This document shows positions 1 to 8,438 of a stretch of DNA of 64,000 bases, piece after piece. This stretch comes from WTGU01 sp965242855 (lineage in GTDB: Bacteria > Pseudomonadota > Alphaproteobacteria > UBA828). How positions within the stretch are numbered: position 1 is the first letter of the stretch; each line of letters begins with the position of its first letter. Position numbers and translations under genes: made by a program. The DNA is taken from positions 1,922,001-1,986,000 of the forward strand of contig OZ251509.1 of NCBI GenBank assembly GCA_965242855.1, written 5' to 3'. Under the pieces are notes generated by a model. The model worked only from the letters and a program-made list of their open reading frames with translations, did not search any database and was not told the DNA's origin.

Positions 1-24
1 ACGCCTTTCGGCATCACTGAAGGT
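1..24 (-). CRISPR. possible partial CRISPR repeat at the window edge
   Basis: The first bases (ACGCCTTTCGGCATCACTGA and the next few) contain a small GCC-TTTC-GGC palindrome and sit where an array is expected, downstream of cas2 in a leftward cas operon. No second copy lies in the window, so this rests only on position and on its resemblance to short-palindrome type I-B repeats. It could equally be ordinary intergenic DNA. The sequence to the left is needed to decide. Confidence 0.22.
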
Positions 25-278
25 TGCGCAATGTTCGTGTAACTGACTGTTTTGGTGAGGAGAATAGCTTGGCATGTCATGCATCTCCGCCGACTCGTTA
101 CATGTGCGGCCCTGCTCACGGTTTCTCCGCATGAAAGTGCGGATATTTCAGTCATTACACGCCAGCAAGCATCTCTTTATAAGTCGTTCTATGGAAGTTG
201 TTGAAATCTGGAATGATTTTCGCCTTGTCGCCTCGTGTGGCCCCGCCCACACGGCGACGCCTGCCCCCGCGTCTGGCG
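25..278 (-). other. intergenic region left of cas2; candidate CRISPR leader with a hairpin
   Basis: No convincing gene is seen. It is less GC-rich than the cas genes, as leaders often are. Bases 228-257 form an imperfect hairpin (arms GTCGCCTCGTGTGG and CCACACGGCGAC) about 20 nt past the cas2 stop as restored by frameshift correction. It could act as a terminator for the cas transcript, though no T-tract follows. No 24-40 bp unit is repeated here. Confidence 0.35.
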
Positions 279-565
279 CTACATGATATCGAAACGCGGC
301 GGTGGGTCGGTCCATCGTTTTCCCTTGGTTCGCCCTATGACCTCGCAGCGCGGCGACAGGCGGATCACGAGCAGGTCGTCCTCTTCTCCCCTATCTCCTT
401 CTCCAGTTCATGCTGCGCCTGTTCCATCTGCGTCCGCGTCAGGTGACATCGGAAGATGGAATACTGCAAGCGCTCTCCATAACCGTTGACGATCCTGTGC
501 ACCCGGCGCCACCGCTTCGGGTCGCGGATGTCATAGCTGAAAATGTACCAGTGTCGGCCGCTCAT
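279..565 (-). pseudogene. cas2: cas2, disrupted by a frameshift
   Basis: Cas2 is the small partner of Cas1 in the spacer-integration complex. The start (565) overlaps the cas4-cas1 stop as ATGA. The N-terminus has the Cas2 first strand with the conserved Asp (WYIFSYDIRDPKRWRRVH), then QYSIFRC. After the residues EKEIGE the reading frame ends early, at 365, giving only 66 aa. Shifting frame inside the purine run near 380-388 restores the usual continuation (EEDDLLVIRL, then RCEVIGRTKG) to a stop at 279, for a product of about 95 aa, the normal Cas2 size. Either the gene has decayed or the short run holds a sequencing error. Confidence 0.85.
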
Positions 566-2244
566 CCACGCAGGTGCATGCGGGCGAACAGCCCTTCCTC
601 GCCGCTCCATTCCTTTTCCAGCAATCGCACCTCCAGTTCCATGGCCCGCGCATAGGTCAGGGAATAACCGAGCACCGGATGCTTCCAGGATTCCTGCTTG
701 CGTTGCTCGAACAGGCTTATCGCCAGACGCTTGCCCTCGTCGGAAAGCCACACCTGTCTTTTGCTCACCGCGAGATGTTCCGCGGTCCATTGTCGCCGGT
801 TGATCGACGCCGCCAGCGGCATATCCCACAAAGTAGTGCGGAAGAGCTCCATCAGGTCCAGTGCCAGTGGATGCGCCGCGGTGCGCGGTGCATGAAGGAA
901 ACCGATGGTGGAATCCAGACCCACGGCGATGATCGCGGCCATGACCTCTCGATACAACAAACCGTAACCGAAGGACAGGGCCGCGTTGAAGCCATCGCGT
1001 GGCGGGCGGCGGCTGCGCCCGGAGAACGCCATCATCTTTTCCCCGGCGTCCAGCAGGAGGGCGAGCGCCGAGAAGTAATTGCGGGCGGCAATGCCTTTGC
1101 AGCCGCGCAATGCATCGGCGTCGACGCACCGCTCCACCCTGCGAAGCTGGCTATGCATGACGTTCAGGAACGCCTCCACGTCCGCGCGCGCGCCCCGCGC
1201 GTGCGACTGGCGAGCGATGAAGCGCGACTGATTTTCGATCTTGGCCGCCGCCAGACGGCGCGCAAGGCGCAGGCACAAAACGTCGTCCTGCAACGCCTGA
1301 TATTGCCGCAGGCGACGCTGTACGCCTGCCGGCGGCGCGACGCCGCCGATATACCAGCCGCCGCCGCTCATCCAGTGCACGGCGACGTCGTTGGCGACGG
1401 CGAAACGGATCGCCTGTGAGGTGATCTGCGCATTGCCGTGCAGGATCACGGCGCCGACGTCCATGCCGGGAAATTTCTTCTCCTCGCCATCGGAATCCCG
1501 CACCACGAATTGCCGGCCGGCGCGCCTGACCCGCGCATCCGGATCCACGACGTGCAGAATGCGACGCGCATCGTCCTTCGGAAAGAGGCGGCGCGGCTTT
1601 GAAGCGGCCGCCGACTCGTTGGCATCGTCGACCGCGGAGGCCAGGCGCGCCTCCTCGGGCAGGCACACCGGCGCGAGCGAGCATTTTGCGCACAGGTTTT
1701 CGTTGTCCGTCACCGGCGGACGCTCCAGCGAACGCGACAGCTCCCGCGCCCGGGCGACAGCGTGCCGCAGACGCTCGCGGGCCGCGTCGTCCACGGCCAC
1801 GCGCACCGTCTTGTTGGTAGCGTGATAGCGCACGCGCCCCTCCGCCACCGGTCTGCCGAAGTGTTCGGAAAGAAGAACGGCATAAGCGGCGACTTGGAGC
1901 TTGTCGGTTTCCCAGGCGTCGTCGCCCCTGGATCGGCCCTTCTTGTGTTCTATGGCGACGAGTTGACCGTCGCGGTAGCGGGCGAAATCCACCTTGCCGC
2001 GAATGCCCCAGACGTCGCTGGCGAGTTCCAGACTCCGCCACTCGCGATTCCCGTCCACCTCGGTTTCGTGCAGGGTGCGCCCAGCGTGAACGCGGTGGTC
2101 GGCGACGCGGATCTCCTCGACTTCCTCCAGATAGAACAACCGCTCGCAGTAGGCCAGCGCGTGCAACGCCATCACGCGGACGAGCGGATCGCCGCATCCG
2201 GCGGGTGGGGCAGCGGAAATATCGTCCGTGGAAATGTCCGTCAT
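562..2244 (-). CDS. cas4-cas1: Cas4-Cas1 fusion, CRISPR adaptation nuclease/integrase
   Basis: About 560 aa, joining a Cas4 exonuclease to the Cas1 integrase. The N-terminal ~200 residues are Cas4: a first Cys in ALAYCERLFYLEE, the RecB-nuclease motifs GKVDF and IEHKKG, and a C-terminal NLCAKCSLAPVC cluster for Fe-S binding. The rest is Cas1, with an all-beta N-domain (ILHGNAQITS) and helical catalytic elements YGLLYREV, IGFLHAPR and LALDLMELF, which supply the Glu, His and Asp metal ligands. Such fusions trim and orient prespacers in some type I-B and I-G systems. The start at 2244 overlaps the cas5 stop as ATGA; an upstream ATG at 2268 is less likely. Both halves look intact. Confidence 0.93.
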   Translation of the reverse strand: MTDISTDDISAAPPAGCGDPLVRVMALHALAYCERLFYLEEVEEIRVADHRVHAGRTLHETEVDGNREWRSLELASDVWGIRGKVDFARYRDGQLVAIEHKKGRSRGDDAWETDKLQVAAYAVLLSEHFGRPVAEGRVRYHATNKTVRVAVDDAARERLRHAVARARELSRSLERPPVTDNENLCAKCSLAPVCLPEEARLASAVDDANESAAASKPRRLFPKDDARRILHVVDPDARVRRAGRQFVVRDSDGEEKKFPGMDVGAVILHGNAQITSQAIRFAVANDVAVHWMSGGGWYIGGVAPPAGVQRRLRQYQALQDDVLCLRLARRLAAAKIENQSRFIARQSHARGARADVEAFLNVMHSQLRRVERCVDADALRGCKGIAARNYFSALALLLDAGEKMMAFSGRSRRPPRDGFNAALSFGYGLLYREVMAAIIAVGLDSTIGFLHAPRTAAHPLALDLMELFRTTLWDMPLAASINRRQWTAEHLAVSKRQVWLSDEGKRLAISLFEQRKQESWKHPVLGYSLTYARAMELEVRLLEKEWSGEEGLFARMHLRG

Positions 2245-2927
2245 CGGGGAGCGAGGGGAATCCAGCAACCGTCGGACGGGTCGCGGGGCAGTTCCTCCGG
2301 CTCGCGGCTCTCGAAGTTGAGCAGGGTGGGCCGGTTCGTCTCGTGATCGCTCCAGACCGGCATGGAGAGAAACTCCCGTTCAGACGGGGCCACGAAGCAC
2401 CCCTTTCCGCGCGGACGGCCCACCGCGATTTCGTTGACCATGTGCGAGGACTCGCCGAGACACAGTGCGCCATGCCGGACGATTACGCCGCGTCGTTCCG
2501 GATCGAGCGCCATGCGGATTTGATTCGATAATGGACGTTTGACCCGCGAGTCGTTCACCCATATCCAAAACTCCAGGCCGAGCAGCAACTCCTGATAATC
2601 GGGACGTCGATCGGCGAGGGGGTCGGCGTCCTTCTTGCTTTGAGCCACGCGGCGGAACTTCCGGAACACACGCCCTTTCTCGCGCCCTCGCCAGAGGGAG
2701 TCCGTCGTGTTTTCCGCGAGCGCGAGCACGATGCGCAAGCCGGCGTACTTCCCCTTGTTCTCGCGTTCGACGCCGACGAGAGACAACAACATGTCGTAGA
2801 CGGTGGAGGGCGGCGGCGCGGGATAGGTCTCCTGATACTCCCGCGCCCACATCGGGCGCAGACCCGCCATCGGGACGTCCACTCGCAGGATGAGGGTGTC
2901 GCTCGCCGCCGCGTCCGCGTCCGTCAC
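2241..2927 (-). CDS. cas5: Cas5, type I-B (DevS-like)
   Basis: 228 aa with a GTG start overlapping the cas7 stop as GTGA. Cas5 caps the 5' handle of crRNA in the Cascade complex. The N-terminus (LILRVDVPMAGLRPM) is the first strand of the RAMP fold, followed by YPAPPPSTVYDMLLSLVG, the proline-rich 'PPxSTVYGMLL' signature of Cas5 proteins in Myxococcus-type I-B loci. Its order after cas7 and before cas4-cas1 matches the dev operon layout. No truncation is seen. Confidence 0.85.
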   Translation of the reverse strand: MTDADAAASDTLILRVDVPMAGLRPMWAREYQETYPAPPPSTVYDMLLSLVGVERENKGKYAGLRIVLALAENTTDSLWRGREKGRVFRKFRRVAQSKKDADPLADRRPDYQELLLGLEFWIWVNDSRVKRPLSNQIRMALDPERRGVIVRHGALCLGESSHMVNEIAVGRPRGKGCFVAPSEREFLSMPVWSDHETNRPTLLNFESREPEELPRDPSDGCWIPLAPR

Positions 2928-3862
2928 GGCGCCCCGCCCTTCAAGCGCTCGACGCACTTGGCAACCGCGTCCTTCACGCCGCCGGTCAGGGCTGCCCCCT
3001 TCCACGGGCTTTCGTCATCGACGATTCGTCCGTCGTCGTCCGTTTTCAGATCGCGCAACTTGGATATGTCGATCGCCGCGCCGACGATCAGTTCCTCGGG
3101 GTCGATGTCCCCGCCGAGCTTCCTTTCCAGCGCGTGGACGCCGATGGCGCCGACTCCCTCGGGTGGCTCGAAGCAATACAACATGCGCAGCGCGGGGTCG
3201 GTGGTCACGCGAAGGATGAGGACTTCCGGCGAATAGTCGGCGAAGTAACGGGCATGGGCGCCGCCGACCCGTCGCAGGCTGGCGAGACCGTTCAGCGTCG
3301 CCGAGATACGCCGGAGCTTTTCATCGTCGTCGTACACGCTGTCGGCGCCATTGCTTGTCCGTCCCAGGGACTCCGGCGTCAAGGCGAATCCGAACTGATA
3401 GCGCGTATGGTGGACTTCCACCGAGTACGGAATCGGATCGTCGCCTGTCCCCGCCGGGTTGGAGCCGGGAGAGGCGAAGTTGTGCATGACCTCGCCGGTC
3501 CATGGCGTGATGGAAATGGCGCTGGTCACTTCCAGCGGCGCGCGCAGACTGACGGTGTCGTTGCTCGCGTGCATGAAGCCGAGAACGTCGTCGTCCAGGC
3601 GGGACGGCCAGTCACTATCGCCGAACTCCCGGTCTCCGTATTCGACCTTGCGATGATCGAGCGTCCTCCGGTTCAAGGTCTCGCCGCTCCGTTGCCAGCC
3701 GTCGCGCAGGGCGTAGCGAATCGCCTCCGCCGAGACGGTCGAGAACATGTCGCCGTCGCGTATAACCTTCTGGAAGGTATTGGTGTTCCCCTCGTTCTCG
3801 CCCCGGTTGTTGGAGAAGGTGCCTTCGTGCGTGAGCGCCATGCCGAAGATGTGCGTTGTCAT
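2924..3862 (-). CDS. cas7: Cas7, type I-B (Cst2/DevR family)
   Basis: 312 aa, the Cascade backbone subunit that coats the crRNA. The N-terminus (HIFGMALTHEGTFSNNRG) is typical of the Cst2/DevR family, followed by a region resembling the GDMFSTVSAEAIRYALRDGW helix, and a central segment (HHTRYQFGFALTPESLG) characteristic of DevR. The start overlaps the stop of the cas8 remnant as ATGA, showing that cas8 once lay directly upstream. The gene looks intact, although its large-subunit partner is missing. Confidence 0.88.
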   Translation of the reverse strand: MTTHIFGMALTHEGTFSNNRGENEGNTNTFQKVIRDGDMFSTVSAEAIRYALRDGWQRSGETLNRRTLDHRKVEYGDREFGDSDWPSRLDDDVLGFMHASNDTVSLRAPLEVTSAISITPWTGEVMHNFASPGSNPAGTGDDPIPYSVEVHHTRYQFGFALTPESLGRTSNGADSVYDDDEKLRRISATLNGLASLRRVGGAHARYFADYSPEVLILRVTTDPALRMLYCFEPPEGVGAIGVHALERKLGGDIDPEELIVGAAIDISKLRDLKTDDDGRIVDDESPWKGAALTGGVKDAVAKCVERLKGGAP

Positions 3863-4035
3863 TGGTTGATTTCTCTTTCGTTGCCTTCAGTGGACTCGTC
3901 GTCTTCGCGCTGTCTGGGACGCCGATCGGTAAACGTCGCCAGGGCCAGAAGCGCCAGGTGGCGAACCTTCTTCCAGTCGTTCTGGTCGTTCATCATGCGG
4001 CGGAACTCAGCGTGAAATTCGTCATTTTCCACTCG
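3859..4035 (-). pseudogene. cas8: cas8 (DevT-like), 3' end only, truncated by prophage DNA
   Basis: The last ~55 codons of a gene whose TGA overlaps the cas7 ATG. The readable C-terminus includes FHAEFRRMMNDQNDWKKVRH and LALLALATF. Upstream of about 4030-4050 the same frame becomes the antisense of a phage portal gene, so the large subunit has lost nearly all its length. The cas8 identity comes from operon position (cas8-cas7-cas5) rather than a long match. The open frame continues for 820 codons only because it is antisense to GC-rich coding DNA. Confidence 0.65.
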
Positions 4036-6219
4036 ACGGGACCCGGCCGGCACCACCCGAACGCCAGCGCCGAGGAGAAGGCGCGGCTCCTCCAGGTGGC
4101 GCAGGCGGTCGCGGTCGATTCCGCGGTGACGATCCCGGAGGGGATGGAAATCGCCCTGCTGGAGGCCGCGCGCCGCGGCGCAGCCGACTACCAGGCGTTC
4201 CGGGCGGCGATGGACACGGCAATCACCACCGTGGTGCTCTCCCAGACCATGACCACCGACGATGGCTCCTCGCTCAGCCAGGCGCAGGTGCACATGGACG
4301 TCCGCCGGGAGCTGGTCGAGGCCGACGCGCACCTGATCAATGACTCCTTCACGCGCCAGGTCGCGACCTGGCTGCGCGACTGGAACTTCCCCGGCGCCGC
4401 GGTGCCCGTCGTCTCCCGCATCATGGACGCGCCGCCCAAGCCCGAGGTGCTGGCGGAGCGCGACCGCACCATCGCGCAGATGGGCTGGCGCCTCTCGCGG
4501 GACTACATCGAGCGCACCTACGGCGTCGAGATCGACGCCGAAGCGCACCCGCCCGAGGGCGCGGGCACTCCTTCCTCTCCCCCCGATCCGGGGGGAGGCT
4601 CCCTTTCTTCTCCTCCCCCCGATCCGGGGGGAGGCCGGGAGGGGGGCGCAAACCCTAAGCCGCCCTCGGTCGCTCTGGCCGAGGGCGAAGAGGAAGAGGA
4701 CGCCGATCCCGCCGGCGACCGCGCGCGCCGCGAACTGGGCGCCCGGATCGCCGCCTGGACGGCCGCGATCCGCGACGCGGCCGCGCGCGCCGCCGACCTG
4801 CCCGCCCTGCGCCGCTGGCTCCTCGATGAGGCCGTGGGCGCGCTCGACGGCGCCCCTCTCGCCGCCGACCTCGGCCGGGTCCTGGTCGCCGCCGCCCTCG
4901 CCGGCCGCGTCGACGCCTCCGAGGCCCCCGCCGGCGACGCCGCTTCCTTCGCCGCGCCGGCGGAAGACGGCGCCCGCCTCCCCTTCCGCGAGCAGATCGA
5001 ATTCTTCCGCGCGAAACTTTCCCTCCCCTCGGAGACCTGGGCCGATCTCTGGGAGGAGCAGCACGACGTCGCCTTCGTCGTCGCCGGCGCGACCAAGGCC
5101 GACCTCGTCGAGGACTTCCGCGTCGCCGTCGACGCCTCCATCGCGGACGGCGAGACCCTCCGCGACTTCCGCCGGCGCTTCGACCGGATCGTCGTGAAGC
5201 ACGGCTGGTCCTATCACGCCCGCGGCAAGACGGCGCGGCAGCGCCGCGACTGGAGGTCGCGGGTCATCTGGCAGACGAACCGCCGCACCTCCTACGCCGC
5301 AGGCCGGTACGCCCAGATGAAGGCGGTCGCAGAGGACCGCCCCTTCTGGCGCTACCGCCACTCGCCCGCCAGCGAGGAGCCGCGCCATGACCATCTCGCC
5401 TGGGACGGCCTGGTCCTGCGCCACGACGATCCCTGGTGGAGCACCCACCTCCCCCCCAACGGCTGGGGCTGCAAGTGCTACGTCGAGACCCTGGATCCCG
5501 ATGACCTGAAGAGCCTCGGCAAGGAGGGGCCGGACGCGGCGCCGGCAACCCGCACGCGGCGGGTGACCGTCGGGCGCGGCGCCGCGCGACGCACCGTCGA
5601 GGTCCCGGAGGGCATCGACCCCGGCTTCGCCTACGCGCCGGGCGCCCGCAGCCAGGCCGGCGAAGCCGCCCGCAACGCCGTCGAAGCCTCCATCACCCAG
5701 GCCCCCTCCATCGCCGCCGCCGCCATCGCACCCATGCTCGCCCGGCCACGCCGGCTCCGCGATCTCGGCGAGCAGTGGCGCCGCTGGCGACGGCGCGAAC
5801 CGGGATACGGCGCCGACCGCATCGCCCTCGGCGCCCTCTCGCCGCAGGCGGTCGAAGCCCTGGCCGAGCGCGGCGACACGCCCGGGACGGCGACGGTGAC
5901 CATCGACAGGCGCGCGCTCGGCCACATGACGCGCGACGCGAAGCGCGCCCGCGCCGCCGCCCTCGCCGACGATGACCTCGACCGCCTGCCGGAGATCATC
6001 GCCCGACCGAAGGCCGTGCTGCTCGAAGCCCGCAAGGAAGGGCCGACCCTGCTCTACGTCTTCGATCCGCTCGAAGACACCCGCCGGGGCAAGATCGCCG
6101 TCCGCGTCAACTTCGCCGTCGCCGAGGGCAAAACAAACGCCGTCCGAACGGCCGGCTACATCCAACTCCGCAGCCTGCACGATCCGCGGCACACGCTCAT
6201 CGAAGGGGCACTGGATTGA
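4036..6219 (+). pseudogene. Mu-like portal (DUF935) C-terminus fused to MuF head protein with a PBECR-like nuclease domain
   Basis: One frame runs through three parts. First is the C-terminal ~170 residues of a Mu gp29-type portal (IPEGMEIALLEAARR, VLSQTMTTDDGSS, NFPGAAVPV). Second is a MuF/gp7 minor head protein (FRAKLSLPSETWADLWEEQH, FVVAGATKADL, TNRRTSYAAGRYAQMK, HLPPNGWGCKCYVETL). Third is a C-terminal ~130 residues resembling phage PBECR/BECR nuclease toxins (ALGHMTRDAKRARAAAL, LLYVFDP, GYIQLRSLHDP). Portal and MuF are normally separate genes; here a repeat-derived Pro/Gly linker (4571-4648) joins them. No start codon belongs to this gene: its 5' end is cut at the cas8 junction. Head assembly in a Mu-like phage is the family role; expression here is doubtful. 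Confidence 0.75.
4571..4648 (+). repeat. GC-rich interspersed palindromic repeat, two copies, inside coding sequence
   Basis: Two copies of a CTCC-C5 / G5-GGAGG palindrome with GATC in the loop; the second is followed by CCGGGAGGGGGG. The same family recurs at 6788, 29006, 55531 and 61942. Here both copies stay in frame and encode the SSPPDPGGG-type linker between the portal and MuF domains. Confidence 0.75.
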
Positions 6220-6341
6220 TTGGAGGGGAGGCACCGGGCGGGAAGCGTGTTCTCCGCTCAGCACGCAGCCGGAGCCGCGTGAGCGATCCGTCCAGGACTG
6301 ACACCCGCCCGGCGACGCCACCCTAACCGAAGGAGAACGAC

Positions 6342-6524
6342 ATGGACAAGGAAACGCCCCCGCCCGTCATTCCCGCGAAAGCGGGAATCCAGAAACCGCC
6401 GGGCGTCCGCATCGAGACCGTGGCCGGAGGCGAGACGACGCTGATAGCGGCCGGCTCCGTGCGCGAGCTGCGCGACGCGCTCGAGCGGGGCGAGCTCGAC
6501 CACACTCCGCTGGCGCGGCCATGA
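6342..6524 (+). CDS. small protein carrying a translated VIPAKAGIQ repeat
   Basis: 60 aa, preceded by a good ribosome site (AAGGAG about 8 nt before ATG). The N-terminus (PPPVIPAKAGIQKPPG) is the translation of a widespread interspersed palindrome; the remainder (RIETVAGGETTLIAAGSVRE) looks like ordinary protein, and the C-terminus is charged. Its stop overlaps the next start as ATGA, which supports real translation. No family is recognised; the place after a MuF gene suggests a small prophage protein. Confidence 0.5.
   Translation: MDKETPPPVIPAKAGIQKPPGVRIETVAGGETTLIAAGSVRELRDALERGELDHTPLARP
6366..6392 (+). repeat. interspersed palindrome (CGTCATTCCCGCGAAAGCGG...)
   Basis: The palindrome TTCCCGC-GAAA-GCGGGAA is the core of a repeat scattered through many alpha- and betaproteobacterial genomes. 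Here it lies in frame inside a small gene and encodes VIPAKAGIQ. Confidence 0.8.
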
Positions 6525-6700
6525 AGTGCATCCGCTGCGAATGCCTGTTGTCCCCGGACTTCACGCCGCTGGATGAGGCGGGCGCCTATTCGCTGTGCGA
6601 GAGCTGCTTCGAGGCATACATGCAGGAGCGTGGCTGGCCGGACTGGATAGACCTGCCGGTCCTGCTCGAGCCGGATGGCGTGCCGGCGGCGCCCATATGA
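6521..6700 (+). CDS. 59-aa zinc-ribbon-like small protein
   Basis: The start overlaps the preceding stop (ATGA) and the stop overlaps the next start. The sequence has two Cys clusters, CIRCEC near the N-terminus and LCESC about 20 residues later, as in a small treble-clef or zinc-ribbon fold, then an acidic, Trp-rich tail (GWPDWIDLPV). It is probably a phage accessory protein. No specific function can be assigned. Confidence 0.55.
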   Translation: MKCIRCECLLSPDFTPLDEAGAYSLCESCFEAYMQERGWPDWIDLPVLLEPDGVPAAPI

Positions 6701-6888
6701 GCGGCCGCCGCGCCCGCAAGCGGCGCATCCGCAGCACGTTCCGCGCTCGCACCCCGGGCCGCGCTCCGGCGTGGGCGCCCCGTTCGTCCTCCTCCCCCCT
6801 GCCAGGGGGGAGGCCGGGAGGGGGGTGGCCCTCGCTCGCCGCCATCGTCGCCGCCGCCCTCAGCGCCGCCGCGAGGCGGCCCTCGTGA
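6697..6888 (+). CDS. 63-aa basic small protein containing an interspersed repeat
   Basis: Overlaps both neighbours (ATGA, then GTGA). The N-terminus is strongly basic (SGRRARKRRIRSTFRART); the middle (SSSPLPGGRPGGG) is encoded by the GC-rich palindromic repeat at 6788-6826; the C-terminus is a short Ala-rich stretch. Existence is supported only by the tight overlap chain; no family is recognised. Confidence 0.35.
   Translation: MSGRRARKRRIRSTFRARTPGRAPAWAPRSSSSPLPGGRPGGGWPSLAAIVAAALSAAARRPS
6788..6826 (+). repeat. GC-rich interspersed palindromic repeat
   Basis: CCTCCCCCCTGCCAGGGGGG followed by AGGCCGGGAGGGGGG, the same family as at 4571, 29006, 55531 and 61942, lying inside a small reading frame. 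Confidence 0.8.
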
Positions 6889-7055
6889 TCGGCCGCCTCA
6901 TCCGCCGGTGGAGAGACTGGCGCGAGACGCGGCGCTGGTGGCGCTGGGACGAGGTGATCGCCTGGGCGTTGCTCGCCGCGACCGTCGAAGTGATCGAGGG
7001 CGGCGGGCTGGAGAGCAGGGTCGCGCCCCTGTTCCGTCCCGTCCTCCGATGCTGA
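6885..7055 (+). CDS. 56-aa small protein, last of an overlapping chain
   Basis: GTG start overlapping the previous stop (GTGA). The product is basic and Trp/Arg-rich at the start (RRWRDWRETRRWWRWDEV), then has a short hydrophobic helix (AWALLAATVEVI). It is possibly a membrane-associated phage product; no family recognised. Confidence 0.4.
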   Translation: MIGRLIRRWRDWRETRRWWRWDEVIAWALLAATVEVIEGGGLESRVAPLFRPVLRC

Positions 7056-7080
7056 ACCCCGGAAGCACGGCCGTGCCGCA

Positions 7081-7103
7081 TCGCGGTCAAACAACGACCG
7101 CGA
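7081..7103. promoter_or_regulatory. perfect 8-bp inverted repeat
   Basis: TCGCGGTC-AAACAAC-GACCGCGA lies between the small-gene chain and the DUF2493 gene. No T-tract follows, so it reads better as an operator or RNA hairpin than as an intrinsic terminator. Confidence 0.4.
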
Positions 7104-7305
7104 TGTAGCAAACGCCGAGGCCGTTTCGGGGACCGGGACGATGCCGACGAGCGGGCGTCCTTGCTTCCGCGATCCGAAGCAGGCGGGACCGGCGTTGGAG
7201 GAAGAGGAGAGCGAAGAAGAGGACGATCGCCCGGAGGCTGGAAGAGGAACCCAGTCTCCAGAGCGCAAACGCTCCGAAGCACGCAACACCAACCAGGAGA
7301 TCGTC

Positions 7306-8280
7306 ATGAACACCTTCGACAACACCGAGACCGGCATCGACACCACAACCTTCGACGACACCGACGACCACCGCGAGCCGGGACACACCGCTTCCCCCAC
7401 CGCCGCCGCCTGCGACGCCGCCAAGCTCTACGGCGCAACACCCGCTCCCGACGAACACGACAACCGACCCGTCTGGGACGAGCACGGGGCCATCGCCGGC
7501 GCCGAGCAGGCCTTCCACGCCCTCGCTCAGGACATCGCACCCGACGGAACCCAACTCGCAGACGAGCGCGAGGCCCTCCTCTGGGGCTTCGTCAACACCT
7601 TCCACGCTCAGGTCCTGCGCCTCGACCGAGCCGGCGACAGAAGCGCCCCCGAGATGCGCGAACTCCAACGCGCTCAGGACGGAACCGAGGTCAAGGCATG
7701 GCAGCTCGAACGCCTCACCGAGCGCGCACGCAACATCGGTGACCGACGCGACGCCTTCGAGAAGCTCCGAGACTTCGCCGCAGACGCCTACAGGGCCGAG
7801 ACCGGACAGCAGTGGCGGCCACGGCACGGCTCACACACCAGCCACACCGGCAAGCTCACATCCGCCGCCATCGACGCCCGCGACTTCATCCGCGCCCGCA
7901 AGGACCGGGAGACACGCGCGCACCTCCCCGACGGAACCCTCGTCGCCGTCGCCGGCGGCAGGGAGGCCGAGGACGCCGACGCCATCTGGACCGCACTCGA
8001 TCGCGTCAAGACCCGACACACCGACATGGTCCTCCTCCACGGCGGCGGTCCCGGTGCCGAGCGCATCGCCGCCGCATGGGCCGAGCGCAACTGCGTCCAC
8101 CAGATCGTCTGCAAGCCCGACTGGGACAGACACGGACGCGCCGCGCCCTTCCGACGCAACGACGACCTCCTCAACCTCCTGCCCAAGGGCCTCGTCGCCT
8201 TCCCCGGTTCCGGCATCACCGAGAACCTCATCGACAAGGCACGCCAGCTCGGCATCCCCGTACACCGCGTCGCAGCCTGA
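7306..8280 (+). CDS. DUF2493 (SLOG-fold) protein
   Basis: 324 aa from the ATG at 7306, which has an AGGAG site 8-12 nt upstream; an ATG at 7141 in the same frame lacks one. Residues ~200-320 form the DUF2493 domain: VAVAGGREAEDADAIWTALD, then a glycine-rich nucleotide loop (LLHGGGPGAERIAA) and FPGSGITENLIDKA, as in SLOG nucleotide-binding proteins. The N-terminal ~200 residues are helical and acidic. Such genes are common cargo of alphaproteobacterial integrative elements beside DUF4326 genes, as here. SLOG proteins bind nucleotide-derived ligands; the ligand here is unknown. Confidence 0.82.
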   Translation: MNTFDNTETGIDTTTFDDTDDHREPGHTASPTAAACDAAKLYGATPAPDEHDNRPVWDEHGAIAGAEQAFHALAQDIAPDGTQLADEREALLWGFVNTFHAQVLRLDRAGDRSAPEMRELQRAQDGTEVKAWQLERLTERARNIGDRRDAFEKLRDFAADAYRAETGQQWRPRHGSHTSHTGKLTSAAIDARDFIRARKDRETRAHLPDGTLVAVAGGREAEDADAIWTALDRVKTRHTDMVLLHGGGPGAERIAAAWAERNCVHQIVCKPDWDRHGRAAPFRRNDDLLNLLPKGLVAFPGSGITENLIDKARQLGIPVHRVAA

Positions 8281-8298
8281 GCGACACACCCACAACCT

Positions 8299-8335
8299 GG
8301 GCCGGTCCCGCACCAGGGATCGGCCCTTCTTTCTC
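8299..8335 (+). terminator. intrinsic terminator after the DUF2493 gene
   Basis: Stem GGGCCGGTCCC / GGGATCGGCCC with a 6-nt loop, followed by TTCTTTCT, starting 19 nt past the stop codon. Confidence 0.75.
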
Positions 8336-8438
8336 GCCTCACCACCGGAGGCCGCGTCGGCGGCAACGCCGTAAGGCGCCCCTGCGGGTGGAGACAACGC
8401 GACTGCCCCGAAGAACGCAATCCAAGGAGAAATGCGCG

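Noticed and set aside
228..257. Imperfect palindrome as a CRISPR repeat
   Set aside because: Present once only and not similar to the sequence at 1-24; better seen as a hairpin after cas2.
4036..6321. 820-codon minus-strand open frame ending at 3859
   Set aside because: Only its last ~55 codons are cas8; the rest is antisense to the phage portal-MuF gene and has the composition of a GC-rich shadow frame.
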